NCBI GenBank assembly: GCA_038049695.1
Contig: CP142452.1
Location: 74,284,501 to 74,348,500, forward strand
Origin: Cinnamomum chago
Taxonomy: Eukaryota; Streptophyta; Magnoliopsida; Laurales; Lauraceae
Length of the DNA stretch: 64,000 nucleotides
Direction of reading: 5' to 3'
Shown: positions 13,080-24,825 of the stretch, in pieces
Layout: every line of letters begins with the position of its first letter
Position numbering within the stretch: the stretch's first letter is position 1
Position numbers and translations under genes: made by a program
Notes under the pieces: generated by a model
What the model was told of the DNA's origin: nothing
Database searches by the model: none
The model's input: the letters and a program-made list of their open reading frames with translations, nothing else

Positions 13080-13460
13080 AAATGAGATTTGATGCCAGAC
13101 CACCACCACCGAGAGCAGCATACTCGCCCAGCGTGCTTTTGATGAGATTTGTAGTTGGTCCACACATAGCCACCCCCCCCCCCCACCCCCGGACCTCAGT
13201 GTTGTCATCGTTGAAATTTCCAACTAATCCTACCGAGAACAGCTATCACTGCCTCCTGCCTGCCCACGTCCTCGTTGTCATTGAGATTAGTAGTGGGTCT
13301 GTCGAGACCACCATTCTTGGCAATAACAAGCACCCCACCTGCCTCCAAAGCTCCCCTCCTCATCGTTGTTAAGATTTGCAACTAGTTTGGTGAGAGTACC
13401 ATTCTCGTTGATAACAGGATCTCCTCCCTCACTTGCACTGACCATCGGCGAAGGCATATG
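13080..13460 (-). repeat. Degenerate tandem repeat of formerly coding appearance
   Basis: Units of roughly 60-90 bp recur at about 13080, 13141, 13211, 13274 and 13365, each with GTTG..GATTTG..ACTA and ACC(G/A)AGA..A on the plus strand. Read on the minus strand in shifting frames they give related peptides such as GTLTKLVANLNNDEEG and GLDRPTTNLNDNEDVG. A poly-C run at about 13172-13185 interrupts one unit. No known domain is recognised. Frameshifts and stops make this a relic. Confidence 0.45.
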
Positions 13461-14934
13461 GATATTTCCTAAGTTGGGGTGCGTTGTGAAGTGTAGCTTG
13501 CCTCCGGTATTGATGCCGCAATGCATCCCACGACCTCCATTAACATGGTGGACAAACAAAGACCCCTGTGACTTGTGCACCGCAACTATCCGCTTTTGGC
13601 AGTACGAAGAGGGTCTATGGTTCAAATCTTGCATTAGAGGCCCGGATGATCCAAAACTTAAAAAAGATTGGACAGATTTTTCAACTCGTGGAGTGCACTG
13701 TAGCAATAGTGCGTGCATCCAACGGTTGATACATTTTTCAAAAATATATCAATATCCATGTTGAATCAAAACCTGAAATTTGTCCACTTACTTGAAAATA
13801 GTCTTTTAAAGATGATCAGCGGTTTGAATTGTGAAAATGGGGCTTACAAAAGTTTAGAAATGAAAATCCATGGATCGACCTTTTTCATAAATATCTGATA
13901 GTTTGTGATGATCCAATTGCTCAAATTTGTCGTCATATGCATTTTTGGCCTTCCTAACGTGATTAACGGTTCAAATCATAATTTAGGGGCCCATAAAAAT
14001 TATAAAAAGATGAAAAAGGCGTGGAGAAATGTCAGTATTGTGCGGCAAAAGCAGTGGGTGTGATTCCATTTCACACCTCTCAAGGTGTAAAAATGAAATG
14101 GCCCTTCTGCACATGATTTGTTATATATGATATTTGGTTTTGACTTTTGAAAATGTATTTTATATTCTAACAAAAAAAATATGTATTTTAAGTGACAATT
14201 AACCGTAACCGAACCATCTAATGCGGTTAACTGCAGTTCGATTTTTAATGGTTTTTTAGGATACAGTTACAGTTATGGCTTTTAAAAATTGAAGATCATA
14301 AAATACGGTTCAGTTAACGAATTTTTCAAAACACACGATTAACCATTGTTTCTACCAAAAAAAAAAGAAGAAGAAGAAGAAGAAGAAGCAACTATTGTGC
14401 TTCTGGGAACTTATATATGTGAAAAAGGGTTAAAGATTACACTGGGAAAATAGATCTTACACTCTCCAAACGCTATGCTAAATTCACTCTATTGCATTGA
14501 TCTTGAAAATCCCATACTTCATAATTTGCATATTATTATTTTTTGGTTCTTGAAGACATTGGTAAAGTAAATAGCCTCCACCAACTTGACCATAGGACCA
14601 CTCTTAATTGAGTATGCATTGACACTACATGATATGCTAGTTCAAAACTAACCTACATTTTCCCCTTTTGCTCTTTTCTTTTACTTTTTGAAAAGATACT
14701 CAATATGCACTTTTGTTCTCTACAGTAATGGTTGGTGTCCCTTCCCTAACCAGCTAAGCTAGTGTGCTGAAAAAAATATAGCCAACATTTGCTACTAAAT
14801 ATGTATGAGTCGCATTAGCTTATCACAATATTAAAATAAACATCAATGTTGTTGTTGTTACTTAGCTGGTTAAGGATACGAGATGGGTGTATTAGTTCGA
14901 GTTCTTAATGTAGAAAAAAGTATAGAAAAAGTTT
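13461..14934. other. Intergenic, nothing recognised
   Basis: No credible ORF or RNA. A GAA trinucleotide run sits at about 14366-14389. Confidence 0.6.
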
Positions 14935-15290
14935 AACGGCCTATTTGGTTGCATTAGATTACATAAGAATTGAATATATATATGAACTCATGGTGAAATG
15001 AGCTCCACTGAAGGATTATTAAAGAGGTGGGGTGTTCATAATACGAGGAGACGATTGAAGGATATAAGGTGGCGATGAAGGCATGACCTTAACCTTTTTA
15101 TATACTGAATTGCTGGGGCGATGACTGGATATTCATTTTCCATCTTCCATCGAATTAATTTCCACGATGGGAGTTTATCTTATGGTCATTTATGAATATT
15201 TATCTTTGCTCTTCATTTTTAACCACTTATGGCATGAATTCATGTACTTTCAATTTATATGTATTCTATGAAAGAAAAGGGCCCTAAGAT
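14935..15290. repeat. MITE-like dispersed repeat, copy 2
   Basis: Starts GGCCTATTTGGTTGCAT and ends near AAAGAAAAGGGCCCT, which are imperfect inverted termini. Internal blocks (AAATGAGCTCCACT, ATAAGGTGGCGATG, TTTATCTTTGCTCTTCATTT, AACCACTTATGGCATGAATT) match the other copies. Confidence 0.65.
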
Positions 15291-15419
15291 ATAGATTTTA
15301 CCATGAAAGAAATCCTCTTCATTCAACTTTGAAGTACAACATTATGATATAAACCTCTTATGCAACACTATACTTTTATATACCAATCAATGTGGCTTGG
15401 CACACATTAGGTTGAATAA

Positions 15420-15710
15420 ATAAAGGCTGTGGTTTTAGGCCATTAGTTTGGCTGAACCAAGGCCTAATTTTCTGGCCCAACAGTTTAACAAGCAAGGCTT
15501 GGGTCTACGCATGCTCAATTGCCTGGCCTGGTTAGACATATTTAGTGCACAATTATATGTAGATTTCTTAAATGGCTTGGGCGGCCCGAGATTGACTCTC
15601 AGGCCCATGAGGATGGATCCAAGCTTGAATAGTCTGGCAAACCAAGCTTGGACATGTTTTGGCCTGGCCTGACCTAGTCATGAATACCCCTAGTATTGTT
15701 AATGAATCGA
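15420..15710. repeat. hAT-like short element relic rich in GCTTGG/GGCC words
   Basis: Sequence built from repeated TTGGGC, GGCCTGGCC and AAGCTTGG words, ending ATACCCCTA as hAT-like plant elements often do. The left terminus and TSD are not clear. Confidence 0.35.
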
Positions 15711-16148
15711 GACAACTTGACTTGACTCGTTTGGGCTCAGGCTCAAGCTCTACGTCCTATTCAGCTTTTCTCATCTCAAGCTTAACTTAATTAAGTGCTT
15801 GACTAATGACTTGAGCTTGAGTGCCTAAGTCTTCTATGACGACGTGGGTCTCTTTCCACCACCTTCTTGGGCATAGGCCTTAAGGATCAAATGTCATTAG
15901 GGGCTTGTTTGCTATGTGTAATTGAATTCCTATGAATTCTAAGACAACATGTAACTCATTGAAGATAAAGAATCAAAGGTGAATATCCAAAAATAATCAC
16001 TTCTTTTATTGAAAAATTGAATGAAGGGAAGATAAGAAATGATACCACATATCACCCTAGTAATTCAAACTTAGGAGGATCCTATACACATTGCTCCCTT
16101 ACATTTTTCACTCCTCGCCTCTTTTACAATCCTTATCAGTGAAACTTA

Positions 16149-18042
16149 TAAAAGTTCGGGGATCCGAACCCTAGAGGGGGGGTGAATAGGGTGAGCTACA
16201 ATTATGACCAATGTTAACCAATCTTAACCAATTTTAACTTCTTTAAATTAAACTAGTCACAAGTGATGATTATCAAACAAAATGCGGAAGCTTAATAAAA
16301 ACAATCACCACATAGCATACACCATCACACAAGGATTTATAGTGGTTCGGCCTCAATGCCTACATCCACTACCGGCTTGTAATCCAACACCCCACCGGAT
16401 TTTCACTATTTATGCTTTTCAATAGGCTAAGCAATAACCTTTACAATGATGTTTTTCAAGGCTTAACATCAACCTATACAATATGCTTTTCTTAGGCTAA
16501 GCAATAACCTCTTTAACCATAAGGTTGGTTATCTCTCTAAGTAGTGTCTAAAATACACTTGATGGAGATACAATTTAGCTCATTACATTTGCCTCTAAAA
16601 TAGGCGGATATGAAAGTGAAAAACTAACTCACACAAACACTAAATGAATGCAAAGATGTATGCTCATGATGTGTGTGCGTGATGTCCTCAATCATTTTGA
16701 AAATGAAAGCTCATAGATGTATACCTAAGGCTTTTGAAAGTTTTATCTCATAAAGACATTTATGATTGAGGAAAGAATGCAAGTCACATGTTAAAAATAA
16801 CAACTTGTTAATGATATGAAAATCAAAAGCTCACAAGTTGTATGAAATTAATTAGCTATAAACATGTGATGCATAGGGATGTCAATCAAATCAACAATGT
16901 AGCTCATAAACCATAAAAATAGATTTGATTGAAATTAGGGGACAAATTATATGTAATTATAAATTCAACTTGAAAATGATATACCTATCAAAGCAAAGCA
17001 AGCTGTGAAACTTTAAAACAAAGTTACATATGATTTGTAAAGATGTTGAATCCAAAACATAAGATATATTTGAAAGTGATTTTCTTATGATGAAAAATAA
17101 CAACTATAAATTCAACCAAGTATAGGAATCATGTTACATATAATTTCAAACATTCTTTCATTAACATGATCTACTTAGATTTACCAATTAAAGTACTACG
17201 TAGATTAAATCAAGGTGATGCATCCAAAACAATAGATCAATTCAAAACATAAACATGTTAAGGACACAACAAAACATAGTTTATCATGTTAGAAAACATT
17301 TACCAATAATAAAGCAAAGCATGACAACATATGGTTAAGGAAAGTAAAGCTTACTTAGATATTTAACTTCATTAATCCAAGCTTTAACTCTCCTAATGAT
17401 CCCCTTCATCCCTTAGTTCATTCCCCTTTGATTTGCCTCAAAACCTCTCAAGGAAGGTCTAAAAATCCTCAACCTTTGGCAAATGAATGAACTAATATTT
17501 ATAGCCAAAACAGCCCAACGGCTAGTCCCCGGTCGACCTGGCCTTCACAACGGTCATAAAATTGACCGTTTGAAAAAGGGCTAACGGCTGTTTACCCGGT
17601 CGACCTGCATGGGCTTGGTCGACCGGGTCCCCTGTTGGGCCGGTCGACCGAGCCCACTGCGGGTCGACCGAGCCTGGGGGACCAAAATCCCTAACAAGCA
17701 TATTTTCAAAGAATTTCTATATGGGGACTTTTGGGCCACTAAACCAAGCATGAAATCATGTTTTAAATCACACTAAGAGGGTTAAAAATATGAAACACAA
17801 AAAAGCCTAAAACGATTTGAAAGATTTGGCTAGCTTGATTCATAAAACTTCTTTTCAAATCAAAATTGCATCCAAGTTTAAAACCAAAACATGCATAACT
17901 CAAAGATTCTCCAAGTCTAAAAACCAATGCATGTATAAAAACAATATTTCAAGATTTTCTAAATCAATGCATATGTGTGTAAATCAAATGATGCTAGAAT
18001 GATAATGCATCCATCAAATTGCAATCTACAAAATTCCTAACA
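16149..18042 (-). mobile_element. Solo LTR of a long-terminal-repeat retrotransposon (~1.9 kb)
   Basis: Flanked by the 5-bp direct repeat ACTTA (16144-16148 and 18043-18047). On the minus strand it starts TGTTAGGAATTTTG and ends CCCCGAACTTTTA. Near its end it carries the CACCCTATTCACC-CCCCCTCTAGGG stretch (16171-16192) and the GTGGTTCGGCC motif (16343-16353), both common in large plant LTRs. It has no gag/pol coding and no second LTR, so it is probably a recombination-derived solo LTR. A second TGTTAGGGATTTTGG at about 17683-17697 (minus) could be an alternative LTR start. Boundaries therefore rest mainly on the TSD. Confidence 0.6.
17531..17669. repeat. Cluster of five GGTCGACC palindromes
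   Basis: GGTCGACC starts at 17531, 17598, 17617, 17642 and 17662, in a GC-rich island inside the solo LTR. Confidence 0.9.
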
Positions 18043-18615
18043 ACTTATATGATCATGAATTTGTATGTATTCTATACAAATAGGCATGCCGTATAAAAAC
18101 AACTCCCCATCCTTTATTTGACTTGGTCAATATCTCATCTACGAGAAAAACAGTTTCTCATAAAGTAATATTTCTCCCAATTTAAGCTACTTTTATGAAA
18201 GCCCTTTGGACTTATAAATCCAACCGAAGATATCATTGGTAGTTCTAGAAAGATCTTTAATTTTGTTGATTGCCCTACTAGCATGTAGAGAAGGCTCTTC
18301 TTCGCTAGCCATCAAAATGATGCTTTTAAGCTAGATTAGCCCCTCTTGTGGGCCACATGAAAGAATAACAACCACGAAGGTTGGAGTGTTTAAAAAGGTC
18401 TTTTTACTATTATTTGCGTGCAAAGAATGGAAATCATCTGATCATAAGATGTTATACCTTTTTTAGGGTCTTAAAGTTGTCCACACTAATCATTAATTAA
18501 AGGAGTTTGAATTGGAAGTTGTACACAACTTAGATGAGCGTCAAATTAGTTGGTGTAATTCACGAATATTAAAAAGTGTGAAGCCCTTATATTGGTCTCA
18601 CAAGTTGGACTTTTT

Positions 18616-18815
18616 CTTGGGCCAGTTTGGTAACTCTACTAACATAGTCAAGTCAAGTAAAGTTGATTTTTAAGAAAGAATAAAATATAAGTGAGTTATG
18701 ATAGTATTTATATGGGGGACATTGATACGGTAATAAAAATGAAGAAGGGAAGGATATTTTGGAGTTTTTAGTGGCTTATGATCCATGGTAACTAACACTT
18801 TTTTTGGAAAAGTAA

Positions 18816-18852
<37 letters not shown>

Positions 18853-19003
18853 ATTTTAATGGATAAAGGTGGTTGCTTTTTGACTTTTGTATGTAAAAGA
18901 TAGGGGAGTTTTGAATAAAATGTATTTGACGTGACATCTTGTCTAGAGAATGAAGGCTTTATTTAACTTTGATTTTATTAGTAAAGTGCCAAACGAGCCC
19001 TAA
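18616..19003. mobile_element. Non-autonomous TIR element (MITE), family with GGGCC-GTTTGG ends, copy A
   Basis: The left end GGGCCAGTTTGGTAACTCTA and the reverse complement of the right end GGGCTCGTTTGGCACTTTAC remain similar for about 45 bp (ACTAA..TAGTCAAGTCAA.TAAAG versus ACTAATAAAATCAAAGTTAA). There is no coding capacity. A related copy lies in the opposite orientation at 45009-45318. TSD not resolved, so superfamily is uncertain. Confidence 0.7.
18815..18850. repeat. Poly-T tract (about 36 nt)
   Basis: Uninterrupted T run inside the MITE at 18616-19003. The opposite copy at 45 kb has a short A run at the corresponding place. Confidence 0.95.
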
Positions 19004-19074
19004 GCTATAACCTATCTAGTGATTTTCTAGTACTTACTTTCCCACCATAACCTATAAGAATAGAGCACACCTAA

Positions 19075-19231
19075 AATACAATGTCTGGCTAATTATGCAA
19101 TTCACGCTTCCTAATTAAGACAAACTCTTTTACCTCACAATCTTATAGAGCTTTCTATTAGTCACAGAAAGATTTTATATTACAATGTTTGGCCAATTAA
19201 TTATACAATTCACGCTTCCTAATTAAACAAA
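19075..19231. repeat. Local ~52-bp duplication
   Basis: Copies at about 19075-19126 and 19178-19231 share ATACAATGT.TGGC.AATTA and CAATTCACGCTTCCTAATTA, separated by about 50 bp. Confidence 0.75.
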
Positions 19232-20153
19232 CATGTTGTTAATTTGCTTAAGTATAGATATCGTTCATCTAACTAGTGACACATGAATATATTAACTAGT
19301 GATCGTAGTTTGTTCATTTCAATATCTACCAATCTCAAGTATCAAAAAAGAAGGGTCAGCATCATACAAGCATCGCTTACAAATCTTCTACCAAACCAAA
19401 TTTGAGTCAGACTAGCCGCGTTGTTGGGAAAAAGTTTTGTCCAATTTGATGATACGCCCTGTTAGTTATCATTGAAATTTGTTTAATTTGTTAGCCCTCA
19501 AAAATCAAATATATGAAGATATCTGATTGTTATACTGACCAAGAATGTGAATTTCATAAAATGGATCTTCCTGATCTTTGACATCCAACGTGCATCCTAC
19601 TGTGCCCAACACGGCCAAGAAAAGAAAAAACCATATATTCGAATATAAAAATAATATTTGTGCATATCAAAGAAAATATAAATAGGAAATATTAAAATAT
19701 AAATAAAAAAGATTTATATAGAAAGCAAGATGAGGGAAAGAGTAAGGGAAAGATAAAAGATTTGGATTGATTAGGTGGGCTCATAATGATATAGTACTCT
19801 AACCCAAACAATAATAATAATAATAATAGGAAGTGGGGGCTCACATGATCAGCAATATAGATTGGGGATTACAATTTTCATTCTTTGCAATTTTTGGTTT
19901 TTTTTTCCTGGATAGAATCTTGATGGGCATGGAAGATATTGAGATTGATTTTCAGTTTTGGAAACGTACTTTCTTTTGAGGTGTGAGACATGATTTTTAG
20001 ACTTACATACCCTAAAATCAGTAGTCCAAAAAAGAATTACACACTCTATGGCTATCTATAAAGATTGAGTGGGCCACATGTCACTTGAAAGTCCAATTGT
20101 ATAAGTCCCAAAGAGAGCACCATGTGTCGTTTTCTTGTAAACAAGGCTGTTGC

Positions 20154-20185
<32 letters not shown>

Positions 20186-20739
20186 TTCTAATGATATGTG
20201 TCATCATTCCATCCAACGAAGGGTCCTGATAATCAGCTTTATATGGATGTTAAAGAGGCTGGGATCCCATGAGGATCACATTTGTGTAACTTTCATTTTC
20301 GCAATTGCGTAGAAAATCGGTATCAATGCTTTTAGTATTGGGAAATAATTAAGGAAAATAGTTCAATCTTTTTCCTCTTTCTGGATAAAAAAAGCACCAC
20401 AACAGATCATAGAAAAAAATTTAGCATGGGAAAGCAATTGATTCCTGAAGAATCGGTGTTACACAAAAAGAATGTTCGAGAAAATGGGGTGTGGATAGTT
20501 TTATCTGCTAGTTCTCTCCACATTAGAAGGGACCCTTAAAAAGTTTAATTTGGCCTCTCGGTTTTCTCTCCACAGGAGGCCCTTGAGTTTATTTTGGCCT
20601 TAGACAACTTAATCAGCTTTTGCTATTTGCTTCAGCTTGCCACCTGCTACACCTTTACTCTACCTTAATTAGCCTTCAATGAGGAGGGATTGATCTCATG
20701 AATCATGATCTGCATTTTCAATGTACACAGTACTGTACA

Positions 20740-20786
<47 letters not shown>

Positions 20787-21532
20787 ATAAAACTAAAATC
20801 TAACACTATTTAATCTTTGCTGATATTGCCTGTGTGGTTATAATGATGCCACAACCACAACTTCACAAGCAGTTCATGTTGTGAACTTCTAGGGCAGATT
20901 TCTATTGTCTGGGACTTTGACAGATCAGCTCATTACATTAAAGCAATGTGTTATTTTTGGTGCAACAGGGATGGAGAAATTGATCATGCAGGCAAAGCTA
21001 TAGTTGCTACTTGCAAAAGTATAGAACCCAAATTATTCAAGTTAATGGCATTAAAAGTATCAATTGAAAATTTCCCCTTGAGTACATACATTGAATTCAA
21101 ATGATACTGATGTTTCTTGGTCCTGCTTTAAGGCATTGATTTTATGTTACCATTCATAAATACCTTACTCGTCTAACCATAAAATAATTGATATGCAATA
21201 GGCATGCAATGAAGTGATTCTTTTAATATAGATTAAATGCACCTTATCTTGACATACAAATCTCAAAATTAAAGAAATGTCAGGTATTATTCCTTAAAAA
21301 AAATGCAGACCATTTTTATTTTGGACGGTGAAGGCCACGAATAAATATGTGGAAAACCTACATGGGATTAAATGAATACTTTTTTTTTTATATTTACATT
21401 GGTCCCCTCCCAAGAAAAGGAAATTTCCTAATTCGGCCACCAATTAGGTTAAACCCTTCATGGGAGATTTAAAAGTATAATTGTATAGCAATGAAGCTAT
21501 GGGATTGATAGGGACCTTCTCTAAACCTTTCT
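19232..21532. other. Intergenic, microsatellites only
   Basis: No credible gene. A (TA)n tract lies at about 20158-20186 and a (CT)n tract at about 20741-20782. Confidence 0.6.
20741..20782. repeat. (CT)n microsatellite
   Basis: About 20 uninterrupted CT units. Confidence 0.95.
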
Positions 21533-21766
21533 ATTTTTTTTTTTTTTTGCTATTGGAGGGTTCCCAACCCTTTGGGCTGTATTAATCTCTTCGGGCTAAG
21601 AGGGAAGACAGGCGAACACCGCTGTGGCTCCAAGGTGGTAGCACTAGTGGACTTAATCTTCAATTCATGAAGAATGAGGAATCATGAGTCGATACCAAGA
21701 CCCCTAATTTCGGAAGAGGGGGGAACCGTGATCCTGACCACTCGGCTAACCCCTCGAGATTAAATT
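21533..21766 (-). mobile_element. tRNA-derived SINE
   Basis: On the minus strand the 5' head reads GGTTAGCCGAGTGGTC, a tRNA A-box of Leu/Ser type. The body carries CGCCTGTCTTCCCTCTTAG and GGTTGGGAACCCTCCAAT, and the 3' end is an A run (poly-T on plus at 21534-21548). The 9-bp direct repeat AACCTTTCT flanks it (21524-21532 and 21767-21775). The 3' body matches the SINE at 53288-53475. Confidence 0.75.
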
Positions 21767-21775
21767 AACCTTTCT

Positions 21776-24512
21776 CAATTCACAAACCGAAAATACAAGT
21801 TTAAAGGTAACTTACTTTATCGTTCCAAACATTGCAATTGGTGCCATTATCCACGCAGCAGGTGCTTTGCACTATCTTACTATATCAACCCTTGCGAGGC
21901 CACGGTTGGTCATACTCCTTCACACATCGCATCACCGTCCATGTGCATGCATGAAAGATTGGAAAAAGAAAAAACAGATTGATTGGCCAAACTCGATCAA
22001 CCGTCAGGATTCGATATATAGTTATGAAGTTAAACCTGATTTTGAGTTTGGATCCCATGAGGCCAGCCCCATAAACCCATTAGTGGGACCCAACTTTGAA
22101 ATCCAAATTGCTCAGTCAAAGATGGATTACCAGAATTAATTAAACTCATCGATCCATCGCTCTACAATTTTGAGTACTGAAGTTGGCTGAGAGCCAAGAG
22201 TCTACAGGGCAACACTAAGTGTAAAGTGTGAATTTTTAATGATCTGATATGGGCCTCTCTATGAAGGTGTCTGGAAACACTCTTTTAAGCTTGACCTAGA
22301 TTTTTCTACAGAATAAAGAAGGCTTGAGCAAATTTTTTCTTAATTCTTCAAAAAAACTGTTTTCTAATTGAGGCATTGGAACTGATTTTACATGCCTACA
22401 TTGAAATAATTTTTCCATGGCGCAAGAGCAGAATTCAGTGTCACACAATCCTTCTATCACTCTTATATGGACAGAGATGTGTAAAACATTTGGTGGATAT
22501 AGGGCACATAAAGTTTCCATATCCATTTAGATTTCTTCTATGAAACACAGTGCCTTGTGCAAGGGTGATGTTGGATTTTCAATTCCCGACTGAGAAAGAA
22601 CCTCCTTTATTAAAAATAAGGACCAAAACTCTCGTATGGTGGCAGTATGGGACTTTGCATGAGGAAATCCTTCATTTATAAAGCTATTAAAATGCCCGTG
22701 CAACCAATTTTTTGATCCTCCATCTACTTCGGTTTACCCCTTTTGTTAGCTGTCCACCCATTGATTATGTTTTTAATTTTTATGATAGAAATAGAATTTT
22801 GAAATATTGACATATTTACTTGGGCCGTGAAAGGGCCGTCCTTAGGGCTTGAAGATAAGAAAATCAGATTTTCTATTTTTTATATACCGCCACAGAACCG
22901 AGTGTAAACCTAATGTTAACCTTCCTTCTTTATATGAGCTTGGGACCATGAATTCAAAGCAGCAAGCAAAATGGCTATATATGAAAATCTTATTTTATAA
23001 TAATTTGGTTTATTAGGGTGATAGAGAAGCAATCATTTGATTTTCATGAGAAGGCTATTTGATGATATCGGTAAATCTGACCTTTTAACTCATCAATTTT
23101 AGGCTTTGCATAGAGTTCATTGCAACAAATTTCCGCGAATTTAATGCCAAACACACAAATGGATCCTATATAAAAGGAGAAAAATAGAAAAAAGATTTGC
23201 CTCTAAATATTTTCTCTATAGCATCGCCATTGAGATTTTGTAGTACTTTCTTTTCAAGATGCGGCCCATCCAAAAGGTCAACCATTGGAGTTGAACTTGA
23301 ATATAAGACTAAACAGTAGAACCAATAACTAAATAAAAGTAATCCCAAGAACTACAAAAGAATCACACTCAAATAAACCTACATACATATATGTTCAAAT
23401 ACTTCCACATATATAATAACTCCATGTAGATAAGCCACAATATAAAAAATCACATAAGAATCATGCATGGCTTATTGAGATACAAATCACAAAAGAAATT
23501 AATATAAGAGCCCACGTAAGAATTATGCTCAAATAAACCCACATAATTCTGCATATTTACGAATAATAAAAATTAAAGGGCCGGACATGCTTGGTATTGT
23601 CTACGCTCCATCATCAAATTGACGAGCCTGCACCCATCAATTTGCATTGTACATTGTAGCCCACCTGATGAACGGCGCATCTTGATTTTCGGGCTATACA
23701 ACGAATCCCCATACTTAAAACACATATTTTAAGGCCTAGTTGAGTTTTCAAGTTGACTCACCCATTTTTCTGAGTCGAAACTGACTCGGTTCGACACCAG
23801 TCAGATTTATAGGTTTTTAATACTATGGTTTTGGTGCCATTTATGAAGATGAATGATTCAGTGTATCACCAGCTTTCTCTGACTAATTTATATATTGTAA
23901 CACCAATCATCTGCATCTCAGGACGAATGGGACATTCAAAAGATCAGGAGGAAAAAAAGGACCAGTTAGAGGTGTGCAAATATCAGAATTTCATGTTTCA
24001 TTGCTTACTTTGAGGTTTGAATCAAATGATTCTATTTCATGGGTTTTGATTTGTCAAAGTCAATCCCATTTCCCTAAGTAACCAAAAACATAAAAAAGCA
24101 CCCAATGAACAGAGACATGCACAACACACTTTCATAAAAACAATGAGGAAAAGTAGTTAGTTTTCAGTGTCTAGTCACTAGTGTCTTGTGTTTTGAATTA
24201 TCTGTCAGAGCTATTTGTTTTGGCAGAGAAGAAGTAGCCTGCCTTGCTCTCCAAAGTTGGTGACATATAGGCCTTTCTCTATCATCAATTGGTGAGAAAA
24301 GATTCTTTCCAAACTTCAAGGGATAATGTGGATGCACTGAATTTGAGCTAATTAGGGCCGGCTATAGCCTATAGGACAGCTTGATTCTTGGTCTTTTGGA
24401 ACTACCTCAACAAGGGCCCAAGCTGAGATTTGGCTCTGATTGAGAACATTGTTGTACTTGTTGTTTTCGTTGTGGTCATCAACAACAAAACCTAATTAAT
24501 TTGGAGTTAATT
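21776..24512. other. Intergenic, nothing recognised
   Basis: AT-rich, with no ORF bearing a recognisable domain on either strand. Confidence 0.6.
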
Positions 24513-24825
24513 ATGAGGGCCCATTTATTAGCATGAAATTGTGTTCTTAAAAAATCTTTTAATGAATTATTCCTAGAAGTGCCCAAAATTGAAGAAAGAA
24601 AAGGAGAGGATTTATAAATGACCAAAACAAATTAATAAGAGGACATGGAAAAAATATACTAAGCCATCACCTTAGTACATTGAATCCTAGAAAATCCAAG
24701 ATCTTATTTACATGTCATCTCCAGTTAATATCCTACGCCCCTTGCCTTTTTAATAATCTTTCGTTTTGATTCATTTTAGTATAAGTTTCTAGCAATTCAA
24801 TTTCATGCAAACAAGCATGAGTTAA
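24513..24825. repeat. MITE-like dispersed repeat, copy 4
   Basis: Inverted termini GGGCCCATTTATTAGCATGA and the right end CATGCAAACAAGCATGAG. The internal AATTCAATTTCATG and CACCTTAGTACATTGAATC blocks are shared in kind with other copies. Confidence 0.45.

Larger units (their letters stand above)
15899..18095. repeat. MITE-like dispersed repeat, copy 3, split by a solo LTR
   Basis: Left part 15899-16148 starts GGGGCTTGTTTGCTATGTG. The right part 18043-18095 contains CATGAATTTGTATGTATTC and ends near GGCATGCCG. Removing 16149-18047 restores the order of blocks seen in the intact inverted copy at 52078-52404. Confidence 0.6.

Noticed and set aside
13287-13718. 143-codon minus-strand frame
   Set aside because: No intact domain; it runs through frame-shifted repeat units, so it was kept only as a repeat relic.
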